The position numbers and the translations under genes were made by a program. The notes beneath the pieces were generated by a model. The model saw nothing but the letters and a program-made list of their open reading frames with translations, had not been told where the DNA came from and did not search any database. Below, piece by piece: positions 39,771 through 51,160 of a DNA stretch of 64,000 nt (the first letter of the stretch is position 1; each line of letters starts with the position of its first letter). Location of the stretch: assembly GCA_015698045.1 (NCBI GenBank), contig BLAL01000043.1, positions 1,178,001-1,242,000 of the forward strand, read 5' to 3'. The DNA comes from Rhizophagus clarus. Lineage: Eukaryota > Glomeromycota > Glomeromycetes > Glomerales > Glomeraceae.

Positions 39771-40800
39771 TCAATTATTATTCAAAAAATTAAAAAATTA
39801 TCCATTTCATTAATATTGATAATTTAGAAAAATAACCATTATTTATAAAAAATTGAATAAAATATTCCGTGATTATGCAACATTTATGGAAAAATTACGA
39901 AGTTAAAAATATATTAATCTAAACAGAAAAAACACAAATTTAAATTATGGAAAAAACATGGATTCAGATCACGGAATAAATTTTTTATAGGGAAAAAACA
40001 AAAATATTTAAATGTTGATTATGCTTCTTGGACCTGATGCGAAGCAATGGGCAACTGCTAGTTTAAATATAAAGTTATTTGCCAAACTATTAATCATAAT
40101 TAATTGTGAAATTAATGTAACAAACATGTATCAAATATGTATCAAATAACCAGAATCTTAATATTAAACCATACAGCCTTTCCATAAAATTTAATGGTGT
40201 TTAAGATTATTTTTTAATTCGTTTAATAGTATTATATTTTAAATTTTATGGTATATTAAGTCTAGTCAAAATTATAAGTCTGGCCAAAATTATGTTAATT
40301 TTGGCCAAATTAAAAATCGCACTGATTGCTTTTTTTAAAACTATACACGTTTTTTTTGAATCACTATATTGCGTATCCTTAACTTATATAATATTTTGTA
40401 TAATAAAATTTAATATGAAACAAATCCGCTGATATGCTAAAAGGACCCAAACAATATATAAATATGTTAGATTTGAGTTTGCTTAATGATCATATAAAAA
40501 AAAACCCCTATATAAGACTTTTATTTGCTTATTTTAAGATAAAATTTTTAGTTGGTTAGATATTTAAATGCATAGTTGAACTTATTTTTATTTCAGCTCA
40601 GTAGTTATATTTGCGTAGCAGAACCCCTTATTCGTATAACAAAGATTTTCATATATATATAGAGAGAGAAAATTTTAATTTCAAAAAAATTTTTTTACAA
40701 AAAATTTTTTTAAACTGATACTTCTTTTCTATTATTTTACACATTTTAATTTTATAAATACAATATTATATTTAATATTTATAAAAAAAATCATGTTTTT
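39771..40800. other. AT-rich spacer, no gene seen
   Basis: No ORF above about 60 codons, no recognisable RNA gene or repeat array. Confidence 0.5.
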
Positions 40801-40839
40801 ATAATAATATTCTCATATTCTTATTTTTTGTTTGCTAAT

Positions 40840-41400
40840 TTTACTCATATATAAAATGAATTTTGGACAAATGAAATTACCTTTTTATGTTTAAGTAAAT
40901 TGTTCAGCAGTTATAAAAAGTATTTGTATTTCAATTTTTATGATTCTAAGTATAATATTTGTGAAGATAATTATATTTTTTAAACAGTACTAACTCCAAA
41001 AAATTTTTTTTTTCTCTTTTAACTTCAGGACGTAATAACATCACTTTGGTCAAATGAAATTACTTTTTTTATGTTTAAAAAGTTGTTCAGTGATATCGAA
41101 TCTACCTGTGTATAAATTTTTATAATGATTGGACTAATATATGTGAAGTATTGGCTATTTTTGTATTATCAATTTTTTTGCGAAACCTATTTTGCAACTT
41201 CGGAGCATGATTTCACTGCTTTGGTCAAATGAAATTGCCTTTTCTGCTTAGGTAACATTGTTCAGCAAGATCGAATCTACCTACAGTAAAAATTTTAGAA
41301 TGATTGGATAAATATTCGTGAAATGCGACCAACTTTTGTACTTTCAATTATTTATCATTTAAGTGATTTTAATTTTAAAGTGTAATTTTTTTTATTTTAA
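40840..41400. repeat. Degenerate repeat, about 178-bp spacing, three copies
   Basis: TTTGG-CAAATGAAATTACCTTTT followed by TTGTTCAGC and AATCTACCT-like words at about 40865, 41045 and 41219. It is diverged and non-coding. Confidence 0.65.
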
Positions 41401-41559
41401 ATCAACTTGTTAACTTTAAGAAGTTGTTCATAAGGGTTGGCAATAATTTATATTTTAATTTTTATAAATCTAAATATAATAATATTTATAAAAAATTCCA
41501 AATTTTAAAACTATTTTTAAAATAGCAATAGTATATTAATATTATATTAACCCAAAATT

Positions 41560-41985
41560 AACCCAAATTTACCCAAATAAAAGAATTTAAGGCATTTTTT
41601 TTCTATAATAGGCAAAATAATTGGTCAATCATTTCATTTTGACTGGATTTTCACCTTAATTTCTCCATTCCGCCTTTGTTTATACACACATGTACAGTTG
41701 CCAAAGTTATCACGGATATGAAGATAATTTCCTTTTTGATAAAAAAAGGTCATTTTAATTTTATAATATATTAAGCTTAAGCATAAGCCTAAGCATAAGC
41801 TTAAGCATGAAAAAAATTGATTGAGCATTTCTTTAGACTAATTTTTTACAAAACCTCTTCCTGTGCCAATAAGAACAACCATTAATTTTATAAATCATAA
41901 AATATTCGCTTATTTTAATTTTTTTTTGTTGATCAAAATTGAATAAAAAATCTTTCGTTTTTGTTTCTCTGATAATCATTTTTTC
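41560..41985. repeat. Dispersed repeat, copy B (paired with 5882-6405)
   Basis: Aligns in order with copy A. Its centre (41768-41815) contains AAGCTTAAGCATAAGC palindromic units where copy A has ACTGT units. A minus-strand ORF of 64 codons here is not conserved in the other copy. Confidence 0.6.
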
Positions 41986-42079
41986 CTAAACATACAAAAA
42001 AATAAGGCAATTTTAACTTATTTAAAATAAAAAAAAAATTCGAAAGTAAATACCTTCAAAATTACGTTCAAGAAGGTGT

Positions 42080-43500
42080 CTGAAAACAAAAAAATTCATT
42101 AATTTAATAACAAAGAAAAAAGATTTTCTTAATCGTTTTTAATAACAAAAAAAAAAGTAATAAAAAAGAAAAAATGATTTTCTTAATTGTTTTTAATAAC
42201 AAAAAAAAAAGTAATAACAAAAGAAAAAACCATTTTCTTAATCGTTTTTAATAACAAAAAAAAAGTAATAACAAAAGAAAAAATGATTTTCTTAATCGTT
42301 TTTAATAACAAAAAAAAGCGATTTTTTAATAACAAAAGAAAAAACCATTTTCTTAATTGTTTTTAATAACAAAAGAAAAAAATGATTTTCTTAATTGTTT
42401 TTAATAATAAAAGAAAAAAACGATTTGTTAATCGTTTTTAATAATAAAAAAAAAATGATTTAATAACAAAAAAAAATGATTTCTTAATTTTTAATAACAA
42501 AAAAAAAAGTAATAACAAAAAAAAAATGATTTTCTTAATCGTTTTTAATAACAAAAGAAAAAAATGATTTGTTAATCGTTTTTAATAACAAAAAAAAAAT
42601 GATTTCTTAATCGTTTTTAATAACAAAAAAAAAGTAATAAAAAAAAAACGATTTTCTTAATCGTTTTTAATAACAAAAAAAAAGCGATTTTTTAATAACA
42701 AAAGAAAAAATGATTTTCTTAATCATTTTTAATAACAAAAGAAAAAAACGATTTGTTAATCGATTTTCTTAATCATTTTTAATAATAAAAAAAATGATTT
42801 TCTTAGTTGTTTTTAATAACAAAAAAAAAGCGATTTTTTAATAACAAAAGAAAAAACGATTTTCTTAGTCATTTTTAATAACAAAAGAAAAAAACGATTT
42901 TTTAATCGCTTTTAATAACAAAAAAAAAATGATTTTCTTAATTGTTTTTAATAACAAAAAAAAGTAATGACAAAAGAAAAAACGATTTTCTTAATCATTT
43001 TTAATAACAAAAGAAAAAAACGATTTGTTAATCGATTTTCTTAATCATTTTTAATAACAAAGAAAAAAACGATTTGTTAATCGATTTTCTTAATCATTTT
43101 TAATAATAAAAAAAACAATTTTTTTAGTCGTTTTTAATAACAAAAAAAAATGATTTTCTTAATCGTTTTTAATAACAAAAAAAAGTAATAACAAAAGAAA
43201 AAATGATCGTTTTTAATAATAAAAAAAATGATTTTCTTAGTCGTTTTTAATAACAAAAAAAAGCAATTTTTTAATAACAAAAGAAAAAAAGGATTTCTTA
43301 ATCGTTTTTGATAACAAAAGAAAAAAACGATTTGTTATCGTTTTTAATAACAAAAAAAAACGATTTATTAATCATTTTTAATAACAAAAAAAAAGATTTA
43401 TTAATCACTTTTAATAACAAAAAAAGCGATTTATTAATCGTTTTTCATAACAAGAAAAAATTATTAATCATTTTTAATAATAGTTTTTAGTAATAAAAAA
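42080..43500. repeat. Minisatellite, units of about 30-45 bp
   Basis: Repeats of TTTTTAATAACAAAAGAAAA and GATTTTCTTAATCG in variable spacing, roughly 35-40 units. Short inverted words (CGATTxxTTAATCG) allow hairpins. The ORF at 43308-43490 is a translation of the array. Confidence 0.92.
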
Positions 43501-43559
43501 CTGATTTACCAAACTTTAAATATTAAAACGCCAGGACTAATAGTTTCGGCGTTTTTTTT

Positions 43560-44044
43560 TAGCGTTTTTTGTCAGGTCAATGGGTCAAATCAGGTACCCG
43601 ATTAACACTGACTCAACCCGAGAATTTTGGGTCAACCAGTCGGGTTAGATTTGGAGCTCTAGCGAAACGTTTTTTTGAAATTAAATTATATATTATATAT
43701 ATCTGATAGCAAAAAATGCACAACATTTTTTAATATCAAAAAAAACCGTTTTCCAACGTTTATGCTTTATATCGCGTTGTTAAAAATGCGCAACATTTTT
43801 CCCATATCAAAAAACGTTTTCACAACATTTTTTATCAAATTATCAAAAAAGTACTGCAAAGCGTTTTTTTTTTGTTAAATTGTATATGTTAAACTTTATT
43901 AAATTATACATTAAAAAATGTTTCGCACCATTTTTTGACAAATTATAAATGTTGGTAAACGTCTTTTATTAAATTATAATTAAAGTCGAGTCAACATGAT
44001 CAGTTTGTGAGTTTGATTTGAGGATCTTATAGTCACATGACATT
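43560..44044. repeat. Decayed MITE-like sequence
   Basis: A GC-richer start with GGGTCAA/TTGACCC-like inverted words (43575-43660), then GCAACATTTTTT and AACGTTTT units like the interior of the MITEs at 6697 and 20817, then AGTCGAGTCAACATGATCAG. Ends are not resolved. It may form one element with 44556-44610, split by the insertion at 44045. Confidence 0.45.
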
Positions 44045-44547
44045 AAACATGGGTCCAAAACTGAAACCTCCCGAAATCCTTTAGGTTTAGGTATATACCA
44101 AAACTTAGTTTCGGGATATGCATCTATTTCCTGAATCCCAAATCCTGAATCCCTCCCGAACCTCCTGAAACCATATATACCAAAATATAACCGAAACTTA
44201 CGTATTAATCATGTTATATTTATTTTGACTTAATTGTAGGACTTAAGGTTTCTTTTAAGTAACAATAATGATTACTGATGTAATCCATTTAGCATTTATA
44301 ATTAATAATAAAAGTGAAATTAAACATTCGTAATTTTCAAATTTTAATAAATAAATTAATATTTTGGGTCCGAGTCATTATCTTGGCCAAAAATTATAGA
44401 TAGTGCTGGCCAAATCGAGCATAATTCAGGCCAAAACAGTTTTGGGTTTCAGGATTAATTTCGGGTTTTGGGAAAGGTTTCGATTCGTATATTCCGAAAC
44501 CTGAAACTTTCAGAAATCCATATGGAGGTTTCAGGTCCCATGTATAC
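44045..44547. mobile_element. Probable MITE (503 bp)
   Basis: Ends contain ACATGGGTCC and inverted GGTCCCATGT with CTGAAACCTCC/GGAGGTTTCAG further in. ATGACATT (44037-44044) and GTGACATT (44548-44555) look like an 8-bp target duplication with one mismatch. The interior is rich in CGGGATT/AATCCCG-like words, and there is no ORF. Confidence 0.6.
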
Positions 44548-44619
44548 GTGACATTCGAGTTGATTCTGAGTTTATATTAATACTCGACTCAGTTAGCCCA
44601 GGTGTCAATTCACCAACTT

Positions 44620-45842
44620 TACGATAACCATGCAAAAACATGGACAATGTTTGAGTGGACCTTTACCATCTAAGATTAACAATCTCATCTTCCTGACTTT
44701 TTGAGTCATGGGAGAGCTGAGAAGAAGATGGAGGAATGAGATGATGATAATGAACTTCTTATGATCTAATTGTTTATTTTTTAGATCAAAGTAAAAAAAA
44801 TTATATGTGAAAAATAATACAGACAGATTGTCTATTACTATGGCATATCAGGACAGACAAAATCATGTTTATTTTTACACAATAAATGTTTAATAAACAC
44901 TAATTTTACATACTGCATATTTTACACTTTAAATGTTTATAGATAAATTCAAAATTTTTTAGATTAATTTGGTTATTTTTTCGAGGACAAATGTGAAATT
45001 AAAATATACATATATATAATATATGGAAATCTAAACTAAGTAATCAAAAATAAATAGGAATTAAATATTTGCATATAAAGTCATATCTTAAAGCATTTAA
45101 ATAATTGATCTAAGTAAACATGATTTATCTGTTTATGTTAAGCATTTATTTAGACAATAATATTATTCAGGTTTACCGCTGCCACACATATTGTAAGTGA
45201 TGATAAAAATTTAGCAATGAAAATTTGCCAAGGACTCAGATCAAGGTTTAACAATAAAAATACCACAATTGATTAACTGTCAATATATTTAAACTAAGCT
45301 CACTAACTGTACTAAAAGAGCCCTAGTTAATATTAATTAAAATTAAAAATTCCGAAGTTGTATATCATTTTATATTATTAATTTAATAATATTTAGTGAA
45401 TTAATTTCACAATTTTTTTTCGCAATGATATAAAAAATTAATTTACTATTACTATATATATATTTATTGTACTTTTTATACTTAAATAGAGTTATATATG
45501 TCAGAAAAAAAATTGCTTAGTAGAATAAAAAATTCAAAGGATTTGCTTAGCAGAACTTAAAATAATTTGCTTATTGATCATAGTAAATTTTGAAATTTTC
45601 ATCTGACCTATATATATATTGTTTGGGGTCCTATGCCAAACCCTTATAACTTTGCGAATCTTGATACTATGATTGTACAACTCAGTTACATCGGTGATTA
45701 TCTCCTTAATATGTGTCAACTTTATACAGTACAATTGACTTGAACTTATTGTAATGATATGAGACTATATCATGACCAGACCTTGGTGATATAATTTCAA
45801 CTTGGTCATGAAGTGGTTTCAATTTTAAAAGTTTCTGCAAAA
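44620..45842. other. AT-rich spacer, no credible gene
   Basis: Contains the 30-bp block at 45295-45325 that is also at 11990-12019. A minus-strand ORF of 66 codons (45534-45734) has no recognisable feature. Confidence 0.45.
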
Positions 45843-45862
45843 ATGTTGGTGAATATTACTTT

Positions 45863-46315
45863 TTTTTTTTTTTTTTTTTTTTACTGGCAAACAAAAAAAA
45901 TTTTATTGGGAGAAATATATTGGATTTGGTACATGTTGGTAAACTGACTAGGTCTCTAGCTTAAAAGCTAATATGACTACAATTCTAGTTAACCTAACTA
46001 ACAAAAATTTCCTAAGAAAAAATTGTCCGTTAAACCAGGTTAGACGATAAAAAATAAAGAAAGTAAAATTCTACTCATCCTAAAAGGACAATACTAAAGA
46101 GAAAAAAAAATATATAATAAAAATAATATATAAAACTAAAAAACTAATACAATAGTAAAAATGAAAAAAATATATTTTTCCTTTTTATTTCTAAGCTAAG
46201 TTAATACTATATGATTACACTAACTTACGTAAGGTAGATAAAATTTCCGCTAATATTTTATCTTTATTCTTACGGGACCTGTCCTTTTTAGATTTTTTCT
46301 GGGATTTAGTCTCTT
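45863..46315 (-). mobile_element. 5'-truncated retroposon with 20-bp target duplication
   Basis: Flanked by AATGTTGGTGAATATTACTT (45843-45862) and the same sequence with one mismatch (46316-46335). The minus strand ends in AATAAA and a 20-nt A tail. It encodes the end of a Lys-rich protein (KSQKKSKKDRSRKNKDKILA, then a short helix and stop near 46226). The C-terminal design is like that of the insertion at 37666-38297, though the sequences differ. Confidence 0.85.
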
Positions 46316-46777
46316 AATGTTGGTGTATATTACTTATATAATATTATAAAACGTAGAGACGATTTTCATATTGTGGATTTCTTAAATTGGTTAAGCAATT
46401 CCAAATTTAATCAAAAATTAATATGGATGTTTGATGATCAGATATAATTTTTATTTTTATTTTTACAGGTGGGTACCACAAATACAGTTATACATCAAAT
46501 AAGTACTAGACTACAATGTATATAAAGAAGAACTGTAAAAACTTTCGCTATGAAAGGGGACCCATGAGTTATAAGTGGAAAACTATATGAATTCCTAACT
46601 CATAGATGAAAAAGGCGGTACATTCACACTAAAAAGACGAGTACTTGCTATACTCCTAATCTAATTAAGGAACCGAATTTTTCTTTCATCTAACGATGCT
46701 ACACGTAAATTCTGTCAGGTGTAGAATGATGTAGTATGGAAGGTCCGTAATTGTTTTAATCTTATCATTATTGTAAT

Positions 46778-48439
46778 TTAGACGTCAGAAAAACTGACGT
46801 CATCAGATAACAAACTACCATTGTAATTAGGACGTTTTGAACCTTGAGCAACTATAGTTGAAGATTGAGGAGGAGACGGAGAAGTTAAACTTGTAGAAGC
46901 AATTGGTATAGCGCGATCTTGAGAGACACGTAAACGTTTAAGAGCCAAATTCGGCGGAGGTGTGGGTGGAGTGTGAATTCGATGTAAGAAAACGTTAGGT
47001 GAGGCCAATAAAGCTGTATCTTCTGGAGAGATGACAAAAATTCGATCATCATCAAAGTGATCTGGAGTAACATCTTGAACTACCCGTTCTTCCGGACATT
47101 GCATGAGCGTATCTATATGAGAAATAATTTGATTACAATGATTGATACCTGCTAGCGCGAGAGATTCACGCCAGTAATGATTACGAATAAATGGAACATC
47201 TAAACTGATCCTGTGATGAGACTTGTAGTATGCTATCGCATCACCAGTGAAATTAGGCGGCAACGGAGGAAGTTTGTTTTTACGTTTGTATTTCCGACGT
47301 AAGTTTTTAACGTTTACCCGAACAGCTTGGAAGATAGATCCGTTGAATACGTAGTTATAAAATGAGCCTTTATAGGGTAATTGTTTATATATATATATAT
47401 ATATATATTATATATTAGGACAATGATGAAGTTGTTTTAATACAGTGACAGGTTTCTTTTTGTCATTCTTCGCACTTAATAGGAACGGTTTCTTGATTCG
47501 TGTATCAGCATTTTGTTTCAAAATTAACGCACTAAGGCGATTAAAACGTTGAATTTGTTGAGGACTTCTCAGAATATCGAATTTCAAAGATTTATATTCT
47601 TTGAAATATTTCCACTTCTTGAAGTCAGGCACATTGTGTCGATACCTGACTGGAATTTTCTTGAATGATTTGATAACTACATCGTAAGAGATGCCTAACC
47701 GATTTGAATGGACGTGTTTGACTTTTTAGTGTGAGCGCGACGTTTTAATTCATCTTCGTAATCTTATCACGTGGAACGTGAAGGTCCGATTTGTGACAAG
47801 CGTTAATTTCATTGTAATGTTCGCCACAACGCCATCGCTTATTAGACATGACAGAAGCGGCAGGAAGATTACAATTTTCATTGCAGGAGAGGTAAAATCC
47901 TAAATAAATCACGTGAACACGGTAGACAAACCGGATATAAGTTTTAGTGCGACGGTTATTAGAATTATCTGAACTAATTCGATTTTTAATAGAACATAGT
48001 TTTTCTTTTAAAAGAATTCTTAAACGTGAAAAATATTTTGTAACTACGTGGCTGGGAAATTGACGATTAAGGTTAAAAACGTATGTGAGGAAATTCCCGA
48101 TAAGGAAATTGATGTTGGGGATTTAGATGTAGATGAGAAAGTTCTCTGATGATCACCAGGTAAATCGGTATCATTTGTGACAACCATAAAATTATTGGTT
48201 CTAATACCAGTTTCTTTAAGATGAGCTAAACTTAAAAAATAATATCTAGCTTTCTTTGTGTTAAACAAGGTGCCTGCCCCTCTTGTATCACACGAAAGAT
48301 AAGGACGAACATGACGAAGAAAAAAAGAAATAGGGAAAATTTTTGCAGGCTTGTAAAGACGAATAAGAGCAGAACCTTTAACGGGTTCGTTATTTGTATT
48401 ATCATTAGGTGTTTGGGAAGAAGTAGCCATAGTATCCAC
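46778..48439 (-). pseudogene. Decayed protein of the retroposon, about four frame breaks
   Basis: The coding region starts near ATG 48439 (or 48430) and is open in successive frames to 46778: 48439-48044, about 48060-47765, 47760-47408, and 47390-46778. Breaks lie near 48045, 47760, 47730 and at a TA microsatellite (47385-47410). The combined product would be about 540 residues. Features are KPAKIFPISFFLRHVRPYLS, a Cys/His-rich stretch (CNENCNLP...KRWRCGEHYNEINACHK), a long basic region, and a Pro/Ser-rich acidic tail. No known domain is recognised. Its position in the element is that of an ORF1. Confidence 0.55.
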
Positions 48440-48703
48440 TTAGTCTCGGGTTATGAAAGGAGAAGTAGCAGGCAAGCGCAGACAGAAAATTTTTGTTCCT
48501 AACTTTTTAACGCTTAACAGAGGGATAGAACAGTCTAAAACTTCCAGATAAAAGAAAGGGAATATAAAAGTTTGAAAAAAAAAAATAAGGTGGGGAAAAC
48601 TCTGGCCGTGATGGTGATTGAGTTTGCGAGGTAGAAACGTTAAAGAACGAGTCAGAAAAAATTTAGTTTTTTGCAAATTTTCAGGAACGGGAAAGAGTTT
48701 CAG
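48440..48703 (-). promoter_or_regulatory. 5' UTR / internal promoter of the retroposon
   Basis: Between the element's 5' end and the first ATG. The sequence is GC-richer than its surroundings and begins with the motif shared with the LINE 5' end. Confidence 0.4.
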
Positions 48704-49191
48704 ATGATCAGATATAACAAATTAATTGAGAATTGAATATATTTGGAAAAGTATGATCACATCAAAAGCTATTAATAATGATTAAAAATATGACATTTAA
48801 GAATGGGAATGAACAATCAGGCATCATTTTAGACTAATAAGTACTAACTCACATATCATGCATGATATTGATGTACCCGAACTTAGTATTTTAATAGTCA
48901 ATTCCGATAAACACAGTGCAATTCCGATAAACACAGTGTCAATCTTTCTATATATACCATGTTACACATTATATTCTGTTTTATTTTCTGCTATTTATTT
49001 ACCTTTTTCAGACATCTAGTAATGAGATGTAAGGGTATTCAGCACGAGATCAACTATATAAATTACCGAGTTTTTATTGTATTTTATATTTATCAATATC
49101 GTGTCTTCTTTATTTTCTTTTAAAAACTTCTTCATATACAGTAATGCAATATACAACAATATACAAAAAATAAAAGATATAATATAAAATT

Positions 49192-50043
49192 ATGACTAAT
49201 CTTTGTGAAGGATTTTCTAAAATTTCTAATTATTCAAATGAGGTGTTTTGTTGTGAACAAGAAAATGAAAATGGAAGTGGTTGTAAGGTTTCAACTGATA
49301 ATAATTGCCTTGTTAAATATCTTCTGGCTCAGTGTCGTAAAATAAGTGATTTAGGGAAAGCTTGCGAGAGGGATGATGAATCTGATGATAGAGAATTAAC
49401 TGATAAAATTTGTAATGTTGCTAATAATGATAAATGGCTCTGTTTAGCAACTAATGATACGCGAGACAGTGATAGGAATCCTGATTGGGATGCTCAGCGG
49501 AACTGGGTAATCACTGGGCGGTTGTTAAGATATGATAAATACCAACCTGAACCTTCTCGTAATAGTTTAGTTGATTCTCCAATTTCTTGCGGAGCCTGTT
49601 GTAATAATACAGATTGTGTTCATATGAGTAATGGCAATTATAAAGGCAGTTGCTTAAATGCAGATGGTTTTAATAAGTGGTGTCAAGGCAGTGACGGTAA
49701 TTGGACGGTAGCGAGGGTAAAGTGTCCAGACATGTTTCAGTTAGGGAACCAGTCTTGTGAAGTGGTTCCTTTTTCAAGTGATAATCCTATATTGAGAACA
49801 ATAAGTTATCAAGCCGATTTGTGTGATGGCTTTCTTAGTAATAGTAATAGGGGGCTAACTATTGATGGAAAGGCCTTGATTGTCACTTCTGTTGTTATTT
49901 TTGTTCTTGGTGCTTTTGTGGTAAAAAAAATCTGGAAATGGATTTGGAAGAAATGGAGAAAATTTAGAGGGAAGAAAGAGGCGAATAATGAAAATGTTCC
50001 TTCGGAACAAGGGTCGGTAATTAGTGATGGCCTTCTGGACTAA
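49192..50043 (+). CDS. Cys-rich single-pass membrane protein, unknown function
   Basis: Intact 283-codon ORF. Residues 1-225 form a Cys-rich region with about 18 cysteines, including CGACCNNTDC and CQGSDGNWT. A hydrophobic segment (about 226-248, ALIVTSVVIFVLGAFVV) is followed by a Trp/Lys-rich stretch (KKIWKWIWKKWRKFRGKK) and a short acidic tail. The layout suggests an extracytoplasmic disulfide-bonded domain with a cytosolic basic anchor, but no signal peptide is seen. A small upstream exon may be missing. A TATATAA-like box lies near 49050. The stop codon falls next to the GGAC-rich repeat at 50029-50580, which may have supplied the last residues. No family recognised. Confidence 0.7.
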   Translation: MTNLCEGFSKISNYSNEVFCCEQENENGSGCKVSTDNNCLVKYLLAQCRKISDLGKACERDDESDDRELTDKICNVANNDKWLCLATNDTRDSDRNPDWDAQRNWVITGRLLRYDKYQPEPSRNSLVDSPISCGACCNNTDCVHMSNGNYKGSCLNADGFNKWCQGSDGNWTVARVKCPDMFQLGNQSCEVVPFSSDNPILRTISYQADLCDGFLSNSNRGLTIDGKALIVTSVVIFVLGAFVVKKIWKWIWKKWRKFRGKKEANNENVPSEQGSVISDGLLD

Positions 50044-50580
50044 TGGACAATTGGACAATCGGACTATTGAACTAATGGACTTTGTTAATTCCAAGTCCAA
50101 ATTTAATTGGACTATTGGACCTACATTCAGTTCCAATTGTTTTTGATTTATTAAATCAAATTTATTTAATCAACATAGTAACATATATTATTTTGATATT
50201 TATTATTTTTTTGTTATTTGTTACTATGATTTAGAAACCATATGTACAAGTACAACATGAAGCATATTTGTCATCTTTTATCAAGAATTATTAATCTATT
50301 ATATGAGGAATCGCGGATCAATAATGCTATTTACAAGTTATTATGCGGTAAAACTTGATGGCAAAGCAAAAAAAAATTTTAAGTCAATCATTCAAGGAAT
50401 CAGAATACAAGTTTAATTAGCAAATGATTAACGTTTACTGTAATTAAAATCTGATATTAATTAGACTATGGTTAATTGGATAAAAGTGAACTTATTCCAA
50501 ATTCCATTAGTGTCCAAATACAGTGGACGTTTCCAATTAGTCCAATTCCAATTGTTCAATTGGACGTTTCCATCATTGTC
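50029..50580. repeat. GGACAATT-rich inverted repeat (MITE-like)
   Basis: Left side has TGGACAATTGGACAATCGGA and TTGGACTATTGGACC. Right side has the inverse (TAGTCCAATTCCAATTG, TTCAATTGGACGTTTCC). The interior is AT-rich and without an ORF. Exact ends and target duplication are not resolved. Confidence 0.5.
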
Positions 50581-51158
50581 GGCAATAGAATCAACTGAAT
50601 ATCCTCAACCAAATAATTGGAGAAAGCGAAACAAGTAGGGGAGGCTTAACCGATTAATAAGTTTTCGAAAAAAGGGAGTCTCCCATCAGTAAGTTTTTTA
50701 GGTAAAATTCATAATATAGAGAGGACCCTTGGAGAATCAATCCCACCGCTGAGGATTCCCTATTGAAAAAAAAATTTAAGGAATCCCTAAGGATAGGAAA
50801 GAATCCTAAGGGTCTTTGTTTATTATTATTTAACAATCATTGTTTATTATCATTTATCATTTAATAATAAATTTTTTATTATAATATCTATTCTTAACGC
50901 AATTTACTACATATACTATTAATACATATTCAATAAAACACGAATTCAGACCCACAAATATAATCATATTAAGAACCACTACTCGTAATTTCAGTTAAAC
51001 GTTATCCAAATGGAAATGGAATTTAGCAAAAAATCAGTATCTTCTAATAAAAGAACGAATGAAGATACTCCGATTGACAGAAACATTTGAAGGCGGGTAT
51101 AAAAAAACGCTTAGAAAAAATAATAAGATGAAGCTTTAATAAGCGTTTCGTTGGGAAC
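50581..51158. other. Spacer, no gene seen
   Basis: Contains a purine-rich stretch with repeated AATCCTAAGG/GGAATCCC words (50690-50815). The short minus-strand ORF over it is a repeat translation. Confidence 0.45.
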
Positions 51159-51160
51159 TA

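Larger units (their letters stand above)
46447..48703 (-). mobile_element. ORF1-only retroposon with 15-bp target duplication
   Basis: GATGATCAGATATAA occurs at both ends (46432-46446 and 48704-48718). The minus-strand 5' end (AACTCTTTCCCGTT) resembles the 5' end of the LINE at 5865-5881, and the 3' end is a TAAAAATAAAAATAAAAATT tail. The body has one degraded coding region and no reverse transcriptase, so it must have been moved by another element. It resembles half-LINEs such as HAL1-type elements in concept. Confidence 0.8.

Noticed and set aside
42080-43500. Regularly repeated units that might suggest a CRISPR-like array
   Set aside because: Units vary in length and spacing, there are no unique spacers, and the surroundings are eukaryotic. 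It is a minisatellite. The same holds for 7380-9660 and 61077-61425.
49855-50136. Minus-strand ORF overlapping the end of the Cys-rich membrane gene
   Set aside because: No domain, crosses into the adjacent repeat, and opposes a better supported gene.
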